Source: RQOF01 sp964461135
GTDB lineage: Bacteria > Calditrichota > Calditrichia > RBG-13-44-9
Direction: 5' to 3'
Length of the DNA stretch: 24,714 nt
NCBI GenBank assembly: GCA_964461135.1
Contig: CAYWTB010000070.1
Location: forward strand, 1-24,714
Shown here: positions 7,393-15,816 of the stretch, piece after piece
Layout: every line of letters begins with the position of its first letter
Numbering within the stretch: position 1 is the first letter of the stretch
Notes under the pieces: generated by a model
Told to the model about the DNA's origin: nothing
The model's input: the letters and a program-made list of their open reading frames with translations, nothing else
Database searches by the model: none
Translations under genes and position numbers: made by a program

Positions 7393-8415
7393 ATGGCTTG
7401 TGATTATAAAATTTTATCAAATCTTGATCTGGAAAACCTGGTGAATGAAAAACAATCCTTCGCCCTGGATGTCCTGGTGGGTCTGTCTGAAACCCCTAAA
7501 CGATTGTCCTCCCGTTACTTTTATGATGACAGGGGCAGTGAGCTCTTCCGGCAGATCATGGATCTTCCGGAATATTATCTGACTAAATGCGAAATCAATG
7601 TATTGGAAAGAAACAGAGAGGGCATCGCAGAGCTGGTGGAAGATACCCGGTTTAACCTGGTTGAGCTCGGGGCAGGTGATGGCCGTAAAACCAGCATTCT
7701 TATTAACCATTTATTATCGAAGAAAATGGATTTTAAATATATTCCCATTGATATTTCCGAAGGAGCCATGAAAGAGCTTGCAAAGAATTTGAATGAAAAA
7801 TTTCCCTCCTTGTGTGGTGAAGGAATTGTCGCAGAATATTTCAATGGATTAAAATGGCTCGGAAAAACCGCTTCCCGGAAAAACCTGGTGCTCTTCCTGG
7901 GTTCGAATCTGGGTAATTTTAACAAATCCCAGTCCCGGGTCTTCCTCCGCAATTTATGGAACACTCTGAATAATGGAGATTTACTCATTACCGGTTTCGA
8001 TCTTAAAAAAGATATAGAATTGATGAGCCGGGCTTATAATGATTCCCGCGGAATTACCCGGGAATTTAACCTTAATCTTCTGAAGCGCATTAACCGGGAG
8101 CTGGGCGGGAATTTTGAAATAGACAAGTTTCGACATTTCTCCAGTTATGATGTTTTTTCCGGTGCCATGGAGAGCTATCTGGTAAGTCTGGAGAAACAGA
8201 CGGTTTATATTAAGGCTTTAAGCCATAAGTTTACCTTTGAAGCATGGGAGCCTATTCACACCGAATATTCCTACAAATACCTGGAATCCAATATTGTTGA
8301 CCTGGCTGAAGCCACCGGTTTTGTGATTGAAAAACAGTTGTACGATTCAAAAAAATATTTTGTGGATTCGGTATGGCGGGTCCTGAAGGTGACATCCCCG
8401 GATGAAGTGATCTGA
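7393..8415 (+). CDS. egtD: L-histidine N-alpha-methyltransferase EgtD
   Basis: A 340-residue SAM-dependent methyltransferase that trimethylates the alpha-amino group of histidine to hercynine, the first step to ergothioneine. Family landmarks: YFYDDRGSELF (42-52) with PEYYLTKCE (59-67), the SAM loop VELGAGDGRKT (90-100), YIPIDIS, LFLGSNLGNF (167-176), and PIHTEYSYKY (288-296). In the last of these, Glu291 and Ser293 have the E-x-S spacing of the histidine-binding pair known from Mycobacterium EgtD. The frame could extend back into egtB, but ATG 7393 is preceded by AGGGG at a good distance and begins the family-like N-terminus. It is the second gene of egtBD and ends five bases before the stop of the convergent PLP enzyme. 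Confidence 0.9.
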   Translation: MACDYKILSNLDLENLVNEKQSFALDVLVGLSETPKRLSSRYFYDDRGSELFRQIMDLPEYYLTKCEINVLERNREGIAELVEDTRFNLVELGAGDGRKTSILINHLLSKKMDFKYIPIDISEGAMKELAKNLNEKFPSLCGEGIVAEYFNGLKWLGKTASRKNLVLFLGSNLGNFNKSQSRVFLRNLWNTLNNGDLLITGFDLKKDIELMSRAYNDSRGITREFNLNLLKRINRELGGNFEIDKFRHFSSYDVFSGAMESYLVSLEKQTVYIKALSHKFTFEAWEPIHTEYSYKYLESNIVDLAEATGFVIEKQLYDSKKYFVDSVWRVLKVTSPDEVI

Positions 8416-8420
8416 TTCAA

Positions 8421-9488
8421 TTATATCACTCTGAAGCGGCGCATGAGGTTCATGCAAAGGCATGAATGAACCGGAATGACAGTGAGTATATCGCCGGTTT
8501 TTATCTGCTTGAAAAAGGTGCTGTGGGCACGGATTATTCCGTGTTCCTGCGAAAGTGAAGATACATAATTGTCTCTTGAAACCGGTCCCCAGTGGTGTCC
8601 GTTCCAGCTGGTGGCATAACCGTAAATATTCTGCCGGTTCTGGTCCGGAACGGACTCCTTGGAGAGATGAACAGCCCCGCCATGGATTATTAATTCATTT
8701 CTGTGTACATGCTTTGCCACCACCGGGCAGGCCAGTGCCAGTGCAATATCATCTTCACAGCAGGACCCGATAAGGAGTTGCATGGCATCATAAAAAATAA
8801 AATTACCGGGACGGATTTCATCCAGACCAGAGAAATTATCGATAATGCTGCAGGTAGGTGTGTCTCCGTACGATAATTTGACCTCCTGCACCCCTGCTGA
8901 CATCAAAATTTTTTTTATTTTGAATAATTTATCAAGACTGTCCTCATAGACCAACCGCAATCTTGGGATTCCCTGAACATGGTAGGCATGACCGGCATGG
9001 GTCAGCAGCCCGGAAAAATTTAGAAAATCGTGGCGGTTTATTAGCTGTATCAACCGGAGGATATCATCCTGTCGATCCCAGAGAATTCCCGTACGATGAT
9101 AACCGACATCTACCTTGATCCAGATCCCGACCGGGGAGATTATATTCTTTCCCAGAAATTTAATGGTCTCTTCAGATTCCACCAGCAACTGAAGTGTAAC
9201 CTGCCGAATCAGTTTGTTGATATTCTTTATTTCCAGTATATTAACCGGGAAAGCTACTGTGATATCATCCCAGCCGTGATCTGCAAAAAAACGGGCCATT
9301 TCTATGGAAGACACTGTAATTTTATTTATTCCCTCTTTCTTAGACCACATCCCGATTCTGGCAGACTGGTGCGTCTTAAAATGAGGACGGAAAATCACGC
9401 CGCTTCTGGCGGCCTTACCAGCCATTTTACGGATATTGCGCAAAGCCCGTTGTTTATCGATCAGCAGGGTAGGACGTGAGATTTTCAT
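8421..9488 (-). CDS. Fold-type III PLP enzyme, D-threonine aldolase/D-serine dehydratase family
   Basis: A 355-residue protein of the alanine racemase-like (fold type III) D-threonine aldolase/D-serine dehydratase family. The N-terminal barrel begins at once with RPTLLIDKQRALRNI. The PLP lysine is Lys38 in RPHFKTHQSA, the standard family motif. Further conserved parts are VDVGYHRTG, LLTHAGHAY, LSYGDTPTC and RPGNFIFYDAMQ. The C-terminal metal site reads H341-S-C343. Eukaryotic D-serine dehydratase has H-x-C, whereas D-threonine aldolase has H-x-D as I recall it, so a dehydratase-like (beta-elimination) reaction is favoured, without proof. The frame can start at 9515, but that ATG lacks a ribosome site. 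ATG 9488 fits the family N-terminus, with a weak GATGAAGA upstream. It converges on egtD. Confidence 0.8.
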   Translation of the reverse strand: MKISRPTLLIDKQRALRNIRKMAGKAARSGVIFRPHFKTHQSARIGMWSKKEGINKITVSSIEMARFFADHGWDDITVAFPVNILEIKNINKLIRQVTLQLLVESEETIKFLGKNIISPVGIWIKVDVGYHRTGILWDRQDDILRLIQLINRHDFLNFSGLLTHAGHAYHVQGIPRLRLVYEDSLDKLFKIKKILMSAGVQEVKLSYGDTPTCSIIDNFSGLDEIRPGNFIFYDAMQLLIGSCCEDDIALALACPVVAKHVHRNELIIHGGAVHLSKESVPDQNRQNIYGYATSWNGHHWGPVSRDNYVSSLSQEHGIIRAHSTFFKQIKTGDILTVIPVHSCLCMNLMRRFRVI

Positions 9489-9615
9489 GTTTTCTTCATC
9501 TTGTTTAGGTAACATTGATTAAAGAGAATTTGTTGAACCGGCAAAATGGTGTTAACTTAAGAAACGGGTTTTTGCAACAGCCTTTATTTTATCCTAAATG
9601 TTGGTATGAAGCAAA

Positions 9616-9621
9616 TATAAT
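9616..9621 (+). promoter_or_regulatory. Possible -10 box for the mscS-like gene
   Basis: A perfect TATAAT lies about 60 bases before the channel start codon, in the 193-base divergent gap 9489-9681. No convincing -35 box is at the right distance upstream, so this is only a candidate. Confidence 0.25.
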
Positions 9622-9681
9622 TTAAACTCTTAATGCATAAAATATTATGTGAGCCAGTCGAAAGGAGGTCTTTAACGTTCT

Positions 9682-10758
9682 ATGAATATTGTATTTTATA
9701 ATAACAGTCTGCTGACCTGGGCTTATGGTATTGGGGCCATGATTCTCTCTTATATCATAATGAGAATTGTGAAGGGAATTGTCCATCACCGCATTCTGGC
9801 CATGTCCAAGAAAACAGGAACAGATGTTGATAACCTGATTGCCGAATTGATAAAGAAGATTCATTTTCTTTTCCTGGCGGTGCTCTCTGTATATATTGGC
9901 TTCTATTTTTTAAATATTCCCGATAAGGTTCAGAATGTAATAGAAAAACTGGTTATCCTGGCCATCCTCATGCAGACAGCAATATGGGGAAATGGTGTGA
10001 TTCACTACTGGGTGGAACACTATAAGAAAAAGCGAATGACTGAAGATGCCGCCAGTGTAACCACCTTTAGCGCCATTGGATTAATTTTACGAATCGTGCT
10101 GTGGTCTTTCCTGTTATTGCTGGCTCTCCATAATCTGGGAATGAATGTTAACGCCCTGGTGGCTGGTCTGGGAGTAGGTGGTATTGCCGTCGCACTCGCT
10201 CTTCAGAACATCCTGGGAGATCTTTTTGCGTCCCTTTCCATTGTGCTGGATAAACCATTTGTTATTGGTGATTTTATTATTATTGACAATTATCCGGGGA
10301 CGGTGGAACATATTGGTTTGAAAACAACACGGATTCGCAGCCTCTCGGGAGAACAGCTGGTGTTTGCCAACAGTGACCTGCTTAAAAGCCGTATCCGTAA
10401 TTATAAGCGTATGTTTGAACGGCGTGTGGTGTTCTCCCTGGGCGTTATCTATCAAACATCCCTGGAAAAACTGAGCATGATTCCTAAAATGATAAGGAAA
10501 ATAATAGAATCGCAGGAACAGGTTCGCTTCGACCGGGCTCATTTTAAGGAGTATGGGGATTTTTCTTTAAATTTTGAAATCGTATACTGGGTTAAAAAGC
10601 CCGATTATATTGTGTATATGGATATTCAGCAGGCCATCAATCTGGAAATTTACAGACAGTTTGCAGAACAGGGTATTGAATTTGCTTACCCGACTCAGGT
10701 GGTGTATGTGGCTCGGGAAAAGGGACAGGAATCGTCACCCGCACAGGAAAAGATGTAA
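9682..10758 (+). CDS. MscS-family mechanosensitive ion channel
   Basis: A 358-residue MscS-type channel, which opens under membrane tension to release solutes during osmotic downshock. Hydrophobic segments are at about 10-30, 60-80, 87-108 and 132-152. The pore-lining helix is the Gly/Ala-rich stretch AGLGVGGIAVALALQNILGD (161-180). The beta domain follows (KPFVIGDFIIIDNYPGTVEHIGLKTTRI), then the alpha/beta C-terminal vestibule to about 345. The short charged tail (EKGQESSPAQEKM) is unremarkable. Having more than three transmembrane segments fits the larger YnaI/YbdG-like members. AAAGGAGG lies at 9661-9668, 13 bases from the ATG, a wide but usable spacing. Transketolase follows after 110 bases on the same strand. 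Confidence 0.9.
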   Translation: MNIVFYNNSLLTWAYGIGAMILSYIIMRIVKGIVHHRILAMSKKTGTDVDNLIAELIKKIHFLFLAVLSVYIGFYFLNIPDKVQNVIEKLVILAILMQTAIWGNGVIHYWVEHYKKKRMTEDAASVTTFSAIGLILRIVLWSFLLLLALHNLGMNVNALVAGLGVGGIAVALALQNILGDLFASLSIVLDKPFVIGDFIIIDNYPGTVEHIGLKTTRIRSLSGEQLVFANSDLLKSRIRNYKRMFERRVVFSLGVIYQTSLEKLSMIPKMIRKIIESQEQVRFDRAHFKEYGDFSLNFEIVYWVKKPDYIVYMDIQQAINLEIYRQFAEQGIEFAYPTQVVYVAREKGQESSPAQEKM

Positions 10759-10868
10759 CCGGTTGCAGGAATATCGCCATTCTGCGGTTGCCGATAGTAA
10801 AATCAGAAGAAATGTGAATCCGAAAATTAATTATTAAGCTTTTCAAAAAAGAGGAAGGAGATGAAGGT

Positions 10869-12890
10869 ATGGATAAACTGGAAAAAATGTCGATAGAAGA
10901 GCTTACGATTAACACTATTCGAACCCTGGCGATGGATGCGGTTCAGAAGGCTGATTCCGGACATCCGGGAACTCCGATGGCTCTTGCGCCTCTGGCCTAT
11001 GTACTCTGGAAACACTTTTTACATTATAATCCGCAAAATCCTACATGGTTAAACCGTGACAGATTCATTTTGTCTAATGGTCATGCCTCCATGCTGCAGT
11101 ATGCCATGCTGTATCTTACCGGTTATGATCTGAGCCTGGATGATCTTAAGCAATTCAGGCAATGGGACAGCAGGACCCCCGGGCATCCCGAGTATGGATT
11201 AACACCCGGCATTGAGACAACCACCGGGCCTCTGGGTCAGGGTTTCATGACTGGAGTGGGAATGGCCATTGCCGAAGCTCACCTGGCAGCGACCTATAAT
11301 CGGGATGAATTTAATATATTCGATCATTATACTTATGTGTTCTGCAGTGACGGAGACCTGATGGAAGGCGCTTCTCATGAAGCGGCCTCTATTGCCGGGC
11401 ATTTTGGTCTGGGCAAATTAATCTATGTTTATGATAATAATCACATTACCATAGAAGGGGAGACAAAAATTACTTATTCGGATGATGTGGCCAAACGGTT
11501 TGAAGCATATCACTGGCACGTTCAGGATATCGGGGATAAGGCCAATGATCTCCCGGCCATCACCCGGGCCATTGAAAACGCCCGCAATGTGAAAGACAAA
11601 CCTTCTCTTATCATCATGCAGTCTCATATCGGATACGGTGCTCCCAATAAGCAGGATACACCGGATGCTCACGGTTCACCGCTGGGAGAGGAAGAGATAA
11701 AAAAGACCAAGGAATTTTATGGCTGGCCGCCGGAGGAAAAATTTCTGGTTCCGGAAAAAGCATTGAAACACATGCGGGAAGCGGTGGATCGGGGCCGCAA
11801 ACTGGAAGACGAATGGAAAGTGAAATTTGACAAATATGAGGAAAAATATCCGGATATGGTTGCCCAGTTGGAGGCAGCCATCAATGATAAACTGCCCAAA
11901 GAATGGGCCAAAGATATACCCGCTTTCAAACCCGGTGATGGTCCCATGGCAACCCGCTCAGCTTCCGGGAAAGTGATTAACAGTTTTGCAGTGAATGTGC
12001 CCTGGTTAATCGGAGGCAGTGGAGATCTGTCGCCTTCTACCAAAACCCTAATTGACAGTTCGGGTTATTTCCTTAAAGGTGAATACCAGAATCGAAATAT
12101 TGCCTGGGGAATTCGCGAACACGCCATGTGTTCGGCAACTTCGGGAATTGCTATTCATCGCGGCTTGAGGCCCTTTGCTTCCACCTTTTTCATTTTCACG
12201 GATTATGCACGGCCCGGAATCCGTCTGGCGTCCTTAATGGAATTGCCGGTGATCTATGTGATGACTCATGATTCCATCGGGCTTGGTGAAGATGGTCCTA
12301 CCCATCAGCCGGTTGAACACCTGGCCTCCTTGAGGGCCATGCCGAATCTGTATATCATCCGCCCGGCGGATGCGAATGAAACGGTTTATGCCTGGAAGGC
12401 AGCCATTAAGCGCCTGGAAGGTCCCACCATGTTAATATTAACCCGACAGAAATTGCCGGTTTTGGACAGGACCAGTTATGCTCCCGCCGATGGAGTTTTC
12501 AAGGGTGCCTATATTCTATCCGGAGAAAAAGGTTCATCCCCCCAGGCTATTCTAATGGCAACCGGATCGGAAGTACAGTTAATAATTGAAGCTCAGAAAA
12601 TATTATGGGAAGAAAATATCGATACCCGGGTGGTCAGCATGCCCTGCTGGGAATTTTTCCGGGAGCAGGATTCAACCTATAAAGATGAGGTGATTCCGCC
12701 ATCGGTAAAAAGCCGGTTGTCGGTGGAAGCCGGGGCGTCGCAGGGATGGCGGGAATGGGTTGGAGAGCGGGGAGAAATCCTTGGTGTGGACCGTTTCGGA
12801 GCCAGTGCCCCTTACCGGGAAATATATAAACATTTCGGATTAACCGTGGATAATATTATCTCTAAAGTAAAAAACATGATTGTACAATAA
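10869..12890 (+). CDS. tkt: Transketolase
   Basis: A 673-residue full-length transketolase. It moves two-carbon ketol units between sugar phosphates, linking the pentose phosphate pathway with glycolysis. The thiamine diphosphate motif is SDGDLMEG (160-167) with NNH at 190-192; the usual first Gly is Ser. Other family landmarks are SGHPGTPMALAP (30-41), SNGHASMLQY (69-78), GPLGQGFMTGVGMA (120-133), the pyrimidine-domain segment IAWGIREHAMCSATSGIAIH, and THDSIGLGEDGPTHQPVEHL. The C-terminal domain has ATGSEVQLI and GASAPYREIYKHFG. GGAAGGAG lies eight bases before the ATG. Transaldolase starts 36 bases after its stop, so tkt-tal is an operon covering the non-oxidative branch. Confidence 0.96.
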   Translation: MDKLEKMSIEELTINTIRTLAMDAVQKADSGHPGTPMALAPLAYVLWKHFLHYNPQNPTWLNRDRFILSNGHASMLQYAMLYLTGYDLSLDDLKQFRQWDSRTPGHPEYGLTPGIETTTGPLGQGFMTGVGMAIAEAHLAATYNRDEFNIFDHYTYVFCSDGDLMEGASHEAASIAGHFGLGKLIYVYDNNHITIEGETKITYSDDVAKRFEAYHWHVQDIGDKANDLPAITRAIENARNVKDKPSLIIMQSHIGYGAPNKQDTPDAHGSPLGEEEIKKTKEFYGWPPEEKFLVPEKALKHMREAVDRGRKLEDEWKVKFDKYEEKYPDMVAQLEAAINDKLPKEWAKDIPAFKPGDGPMATRSASGKVINSFAVNVPWLIGGSGDLSPSTKTLIDSSGYFLKGEYQNRNIAWGIREHAMCSATSGIAIHRGLRPFASTFFIFTDYARPGIRLASLMELPVIYVMTHDSIGLGEDGPTHQPVEHLASLRAMPNLYIIRPADANETVYAWKAAIKRLEGPTMLILTRQKLPVLDRTSYAPADGVFKGAYILSGEKGSSPQAILMATGSEVQLIIEAQKILWEENIDTRVVSMPCWEFFREQDSTYKDEVIPPSVKSRLSVEAGASQGWREWVGERGEILGVDRFGASAPYREIYKHFGLTVDNIISKVKNMIVQ

Positions 12891-12926
12891 TTGAAGTAAT
12901 ATCCAGGAAGAAAAAAAGGGGCAGTG

Positions 12927-14057
12927 ATGAATCCATTACTTAAACTTCATGAATTTGGACAGAGTTACTGGCTGGATAATCTCAGCCGTAAAATGATAGA
13001 GTCGGGAGAATTAAAAAACCGAATAACCGAACAGGGTTTACGCGGCATGACCTCCAATCCCAAAATTTTTGAAAATGCTATTTCAAAAAGTGATGCCTAT
13101 GATGACCAAATTAGAGATATTGGGGCAGCAGGTTATACCACAAAGAAAATATTTGAAGAACTGGCGGTGAAGGATGTTCAGGATGCCTGTGATCTCTTTA
13201 AACCGGTGTTTGAGGAATCGGAAGGTGTCGATGGTTTCGTCAGTCTGGAGGTATCACCTTATCTGGCCCGGCATACGGAGGAAACCAGGAAGGAAGCACG
13301 ACGGTTGTTTAAAAAAGTAAACCGTGCCAACTGTTATATCAAAATTCCCGGGACGAGTGAGGGAATTGAGGCCATAGAGGACATGCTTTATGAAGGCGTG
13401 AATATTAACATTACACTTCTTTTTTCCGTTCTAAGATACCAAGAAGTGGCCGAAGCATATATAATGGCAATGGAAAGGAGGCTTGCTGAAGGTAAAGATA
13501 TCAGTAAAGTCCGGTCAGTGGCCAGTTTTTTCCTCAGCCGCATCGATGTACTGGTAGATCAGCTTCTTCAACACCGGATACTGCCCCCGGAGTATGGAAA
13601 ATCTTTTCCCAAGGCGGAAAACCTGTTTGGCACCACTGGCATTGCCAGTGCGAAAATAGCTTATCAGAGTTTCAAAAAAATCTTCCATGGAGATCGCTGG
13701 AAAAAACTGGCGGATAAAGGAGCTAAAGTGCAGAGGCCACTGTGGGCCAGTACCAGCACCAAGAATCCGAAATACAGTGATGTGATGTATATCGAGCCGC
13801 TCATTGGCCCAAATACCGTGAATACTATGCCCGACGAGACGATTGCCGCCTTTGCGGATCATGGAAAGGCCGCAGAAGATACCGTGGAACAGGATGTGCA
13901 TAAATCCCGGATCCAGTTGGAACACCTGGCGGAAGTGGGTATTGACCTGGCGTATATCACCCAGCAGCTGGAAGATGAAGGTATTCAGAAATTTATCGAT
14001 CCCTTTGATGCCTTGATGAAAACGATTGATGAGAATGTAAAACAATTAACTCAATAA
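12927..14057 (+). CDS. tal: Transaldolase (long, mycobacterial/cyanobacterial-type subfamily)
   Basis: A 376-residue transaldolase, which transfers the dihydroxyacetone unit between sugar phosphates. TSNP at 42-45 and the Schiff-base Lys139 in CYIKIPGTSEG are present. Further conserved parts are NINITLLFS, SVASFFLSRIDVLVD and LWASTSTKNP. It is about 60 residues longer than E. coli TalB and matches the longer subfamily seen in actinobacteria and cyanobacteria. That subfamily is sometimes fused to phosphoglucose isomerase, but here there is no fusion. GTG 12924 and ATG 12927 are both possible; AAAGGGG at 12915-12921 fits the ATG better. It is co-directional with tkt and very likely co-transcribed. 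Confidence 0.94.
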   Translation: MNPLLKLHEFGQSYWLDNLSRKMIESGELKNRITEQGLRGMTSNPKIFENAISKSDAYDDQIRDIGAAGYTTKKIFEELAVKDVQDACDLFKPVFEESEGVDGFVSLEVSPYLARHTEETRKEARRLFKKVNRANCYIKIPGTSEGIEAIEDMLYEGVNINITLLFSVLRYQEVAEAYIMAMERRLAEGKDISKVRSVASFFLSRIDVLVDQLLQHRILPPEYGKSFPKAENLFGTTGIASAKIAYQSFKKIFHGDRWKKLADKGAKVQRPLWASTSTKNPKYSDVMYIEPLIGPNTVNTMPDETIAAFADHGKAAEDTVEQDVHKSRIQLEHLAEVGIDLAYITQQLEDEGIQKFIDPFDALMKTIDENVKQLTQ

Positions 14058-14067
14058 ATAAGAATCC

Positions 14068-14105
14068 TGCGGATTTTCATGTCCGCATCCCCTGTCGGAT
14101 GGGAT
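14068..14105. other. Hairpins between tal and the CrtI-like gene
   Basis: TGCGGA (14068-14073) pairs with TCCGCA (14082-14087), and ATCCC (14087-14091) pairs with GGGAT (14101-14105). No T-run follows, so this may be an mRNA structure or processing site rather than a terminator. Confidence 0.3.
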
Positions 14106-14133
14106 AGGGGTGCCCGTCAGAGGGGATTTACTG

Positions 14134-15561
14134 GTGAGATACGATGCAGTCATTATCGGCTCAGGTCCCAATGGCCTTTCAGCAGGTATAATGTTGGCCA
14201 GGGCTGGTCTTTCAGTAATTATATATGAAGCTGGAGATACGGTAGGGGGAGGTATGCGCTCAGCTAAACTGACGGACCCGGATTTTGTGCATGACGTCTG
14301 TTCTGCCATACATCCTCTCGCAGCAAGTTCTCCCTTTTTTAAATCCCTGCCGCTGGAAGAATTCGGCCTTCAATGGATAAATCCGCCGGTTGCCTTGGCT
14401 CATCCCCTGGAAGAGGAACCCCCGGTCCTGTTGTCTCTGTCCATGGACCGGACGCTGTCTTCTCTGGGTGGGGACGCAAAAATTTATCACAAGATTATGC
14501 AACCCCTTATCCGTAAATGGTCACGGACTTTGCCGGATATTTTAGGTCCCCTGAAATATCCGGAACATCCTGTCTGCCTGTTGGGATTTGCACTTTACGG
14601 CCTGCAATCTGCAGCCGGATTTACTTTCCGGAATTTCAGGGGAAAAAGAGCAAAAGCGCTGTTTGCAGGGCTGGCAGCCCATTCCATGCTACCGCTGGAA
14701 ACACGATTTACAGCAGCCGTCGGACTGCTGCTTTCTTTGACCGGACATACGGCTGGATGGCCATTCCCGCGGGGAGGATCGCAAAAATTAGCAGATGCGC
14801 TTACTGCTTATTTTAAATCGCTGGGAGGCCACATTGTGACAGCCCGTCCGGTTACCAGCCTTGAAGAATTACCGCCTTCAGACGCGGTGCTCTTTGATAC
14901 TTCCCCCCGTGGAATGCTGGAAATTGCCGGTAATCATTTTCCATCGTCCTATAGATCCAGACTCCGCAATTTTCGCTATGGGCCGGGGGTATTTAAAATC
15001 GACTGGGCATTGAAAAATCCCATCCCCTTTGAATCGGCCGACTGCCGGGAGGCAGGTACGTTACACATAGGCGGGACCATGGAAGAAATTTCCGAAGCAG
15101 AGGAGGTGGTATGGCGGGGTGAGCTTCCGGAAAAGCCGTTCATCATCCTGGCACAACAGAGCCGTTTTGATGACACACGTGCACCAGCCGGTAAACATAC
15201 TGCCTGGGCTTACTGCCATGTGTCATCGGGTTCGGATTTTGATATGACCGGCCGGATCGAAACACAAATTGAACGGTTTGCCCCCGGATTTAGCAAACTC
15301 GTCATAAGGCGTCATGTAATGACCAGTGTCGATATGGAAAGATATAATGCCAATTATGTGGGAGGTGATATTAATGGTGGGGTACAGGATTGGCGTCAGT
15401 TATACACCAGACCGGTCGCTCGTTTAAATCCGTATACCACACCGGATCCGCAAATTTTTATCTGCTCATCTTCCACTCCTCCCGGCGGGGGTGTGCATGG
15501 AATGTGCGGGTATCATGCTGCCCGGGTTGTTAAAAGGAAAGTTTTCGGGATGAAAAATTAA
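14134..15561 (+). CDS. CrtI/phytoene desaturase-like FAD-dependent oxidoreductase
   Basis: A 475-residue NAD(P)/FAD-dependent amine-oxidase-type protein of the phytoene dehydrogenase-related group (COG1233). The FAD Rossmann motif GSGPNG sits at 9-14 of MRYDAVIIGSGPNGLSAG, followed by GGGMRSAKL (the GG doublet after the first beta-alpha-beta unit). The family's C-terminal FAD-contact segment is SSTPPGGGVHGMCGYHAA. Most such proteins are annotated as phytoene desaturases, but many do not act on carotenoids, and no crtB, crtE or other carotenoid gene is here. The frame opens at GTG 14110, yet AGAGGGG (14119-14125) is eight bases before GTG 14134, which also places the Rossmann motif at the normal distance, so I prefer that start. 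It follows tal by 76 bases. Confidence 0.82.
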   Translation: MRYDAVIIGSGPNGLSAGIMLARAGLSVIIYEAGDTVGGGMRSAKLTDPDFVHDVCSAIHPLAASSPFFKSLPLEEFGLQWINPPVALAHPLEEEPPVLLSLSMDRTLSSLGGDAKIYHKIMQPLIRKWSRTLPDILGPLKYPEHPVCLLGFALYGLQSAAGFTFRNFRGKRAKALFAGLAAHSMLPLETRFTAAVGLLLSLTGHTAGWPFPRGGSQKLADALTAYFKSLGGHIVTARPVTSLEELPPSDAVLFDTSPRGMLEIAGNHFPSSYRSRLRNFRYGPGVFKIDWALKNPIPFESADCREAGTLHIGGTMEEISEAEEVVWRGELPEKPFIILAQQSRFDDTRAPAGKHTAWAYCHVSSGSDFDMTGRIETQIERFAPGFSKLVIRRHVMTSVDMERYNANYVGGDINGGVQDWRQLYTRPVARLNPYTTPDPQIFICSSSTPPGGGVHGMCGYHAARVVKRKVFGMKN

Positions 15562-15644
15562 AATCAGCCAAATAATTTATTCGCCTGCTTAATTCATAAA
15601 AAACGATATAATGTATCCAAGTTGTTATATCCATAGAACTTAAA

Positions 15645-15701
15645 TGGCCCCGGTCTTCAGACCAGGGATTAAAAAATTCAGTATATTTGGGCGTTAGCCC
15701 C
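15645..15701. repeat. REP-like pair of hairpins
   Basis: CCC-C-GGTCT, TC, AGACC-A-GGG (about 15646-15665) forms an 8-pair hairpin with one mismatch. Some 25 bases on, GGGC-GTTA-GCCC (about 15689-15700) forms a perfect short hairpin. A pair of palindromes at this distance in a gap is the usual layout of repetitive extragenic palindromes linked to RAYT (REP-associated tyrosine) transposases. No second copy lies in this window. Confidence 0.45.
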
Positions 15702-15732
15702 TATTTGTGAATTAAGAAGGTCAGGACTTTTT

Positions 15733-15816
15733 ATGAGAGAGAAAAATATTACCAGGATCAGTAATTTTACGGCTCTTCTGGTTTTGGTTCCAGGCGTTAC
15801 CCTGGCTGTTTGTTAA
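15733..15816 (+). CDS. Possible 27-residue hydrophobic peptide
   Basis: An ATG frame of 27 codons encodes a basic N-terminus (MREKNITR) and a hydrophobic stretch (FTALLVLVPGVTLAVC), then TAA. It resembles a signal peptide cut short. AGGA lies about seven bases before the ATG. The frame contains a perfect CCAGG-CGTTAC-CCTGG hairpin that resembles the nearby GGGCGTTAGCCC element, so the stretch may simply be part of a repeat. It could also be a remnant of a lost exported protein. Confidence 0.2.
   Translation: MREKNITRISNFTALLVLVPGVTLAVC

Noticed and set aside
8406..8430. AGTGAT/ATCACT hairpin between the convergent egtD and PLP-enzyme stops as a bidirectional terminator
   Set aside because: Six pairs with a 13-base loop and no T-run on either strand; not enough to call a terminator.
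14134..15561. Carotenoid phytoene desaturase crtI
   Set aside because: Family fold fits, but no other carotenoid gene is present and many proteins of this group have other roles, so no gene symbol is given.
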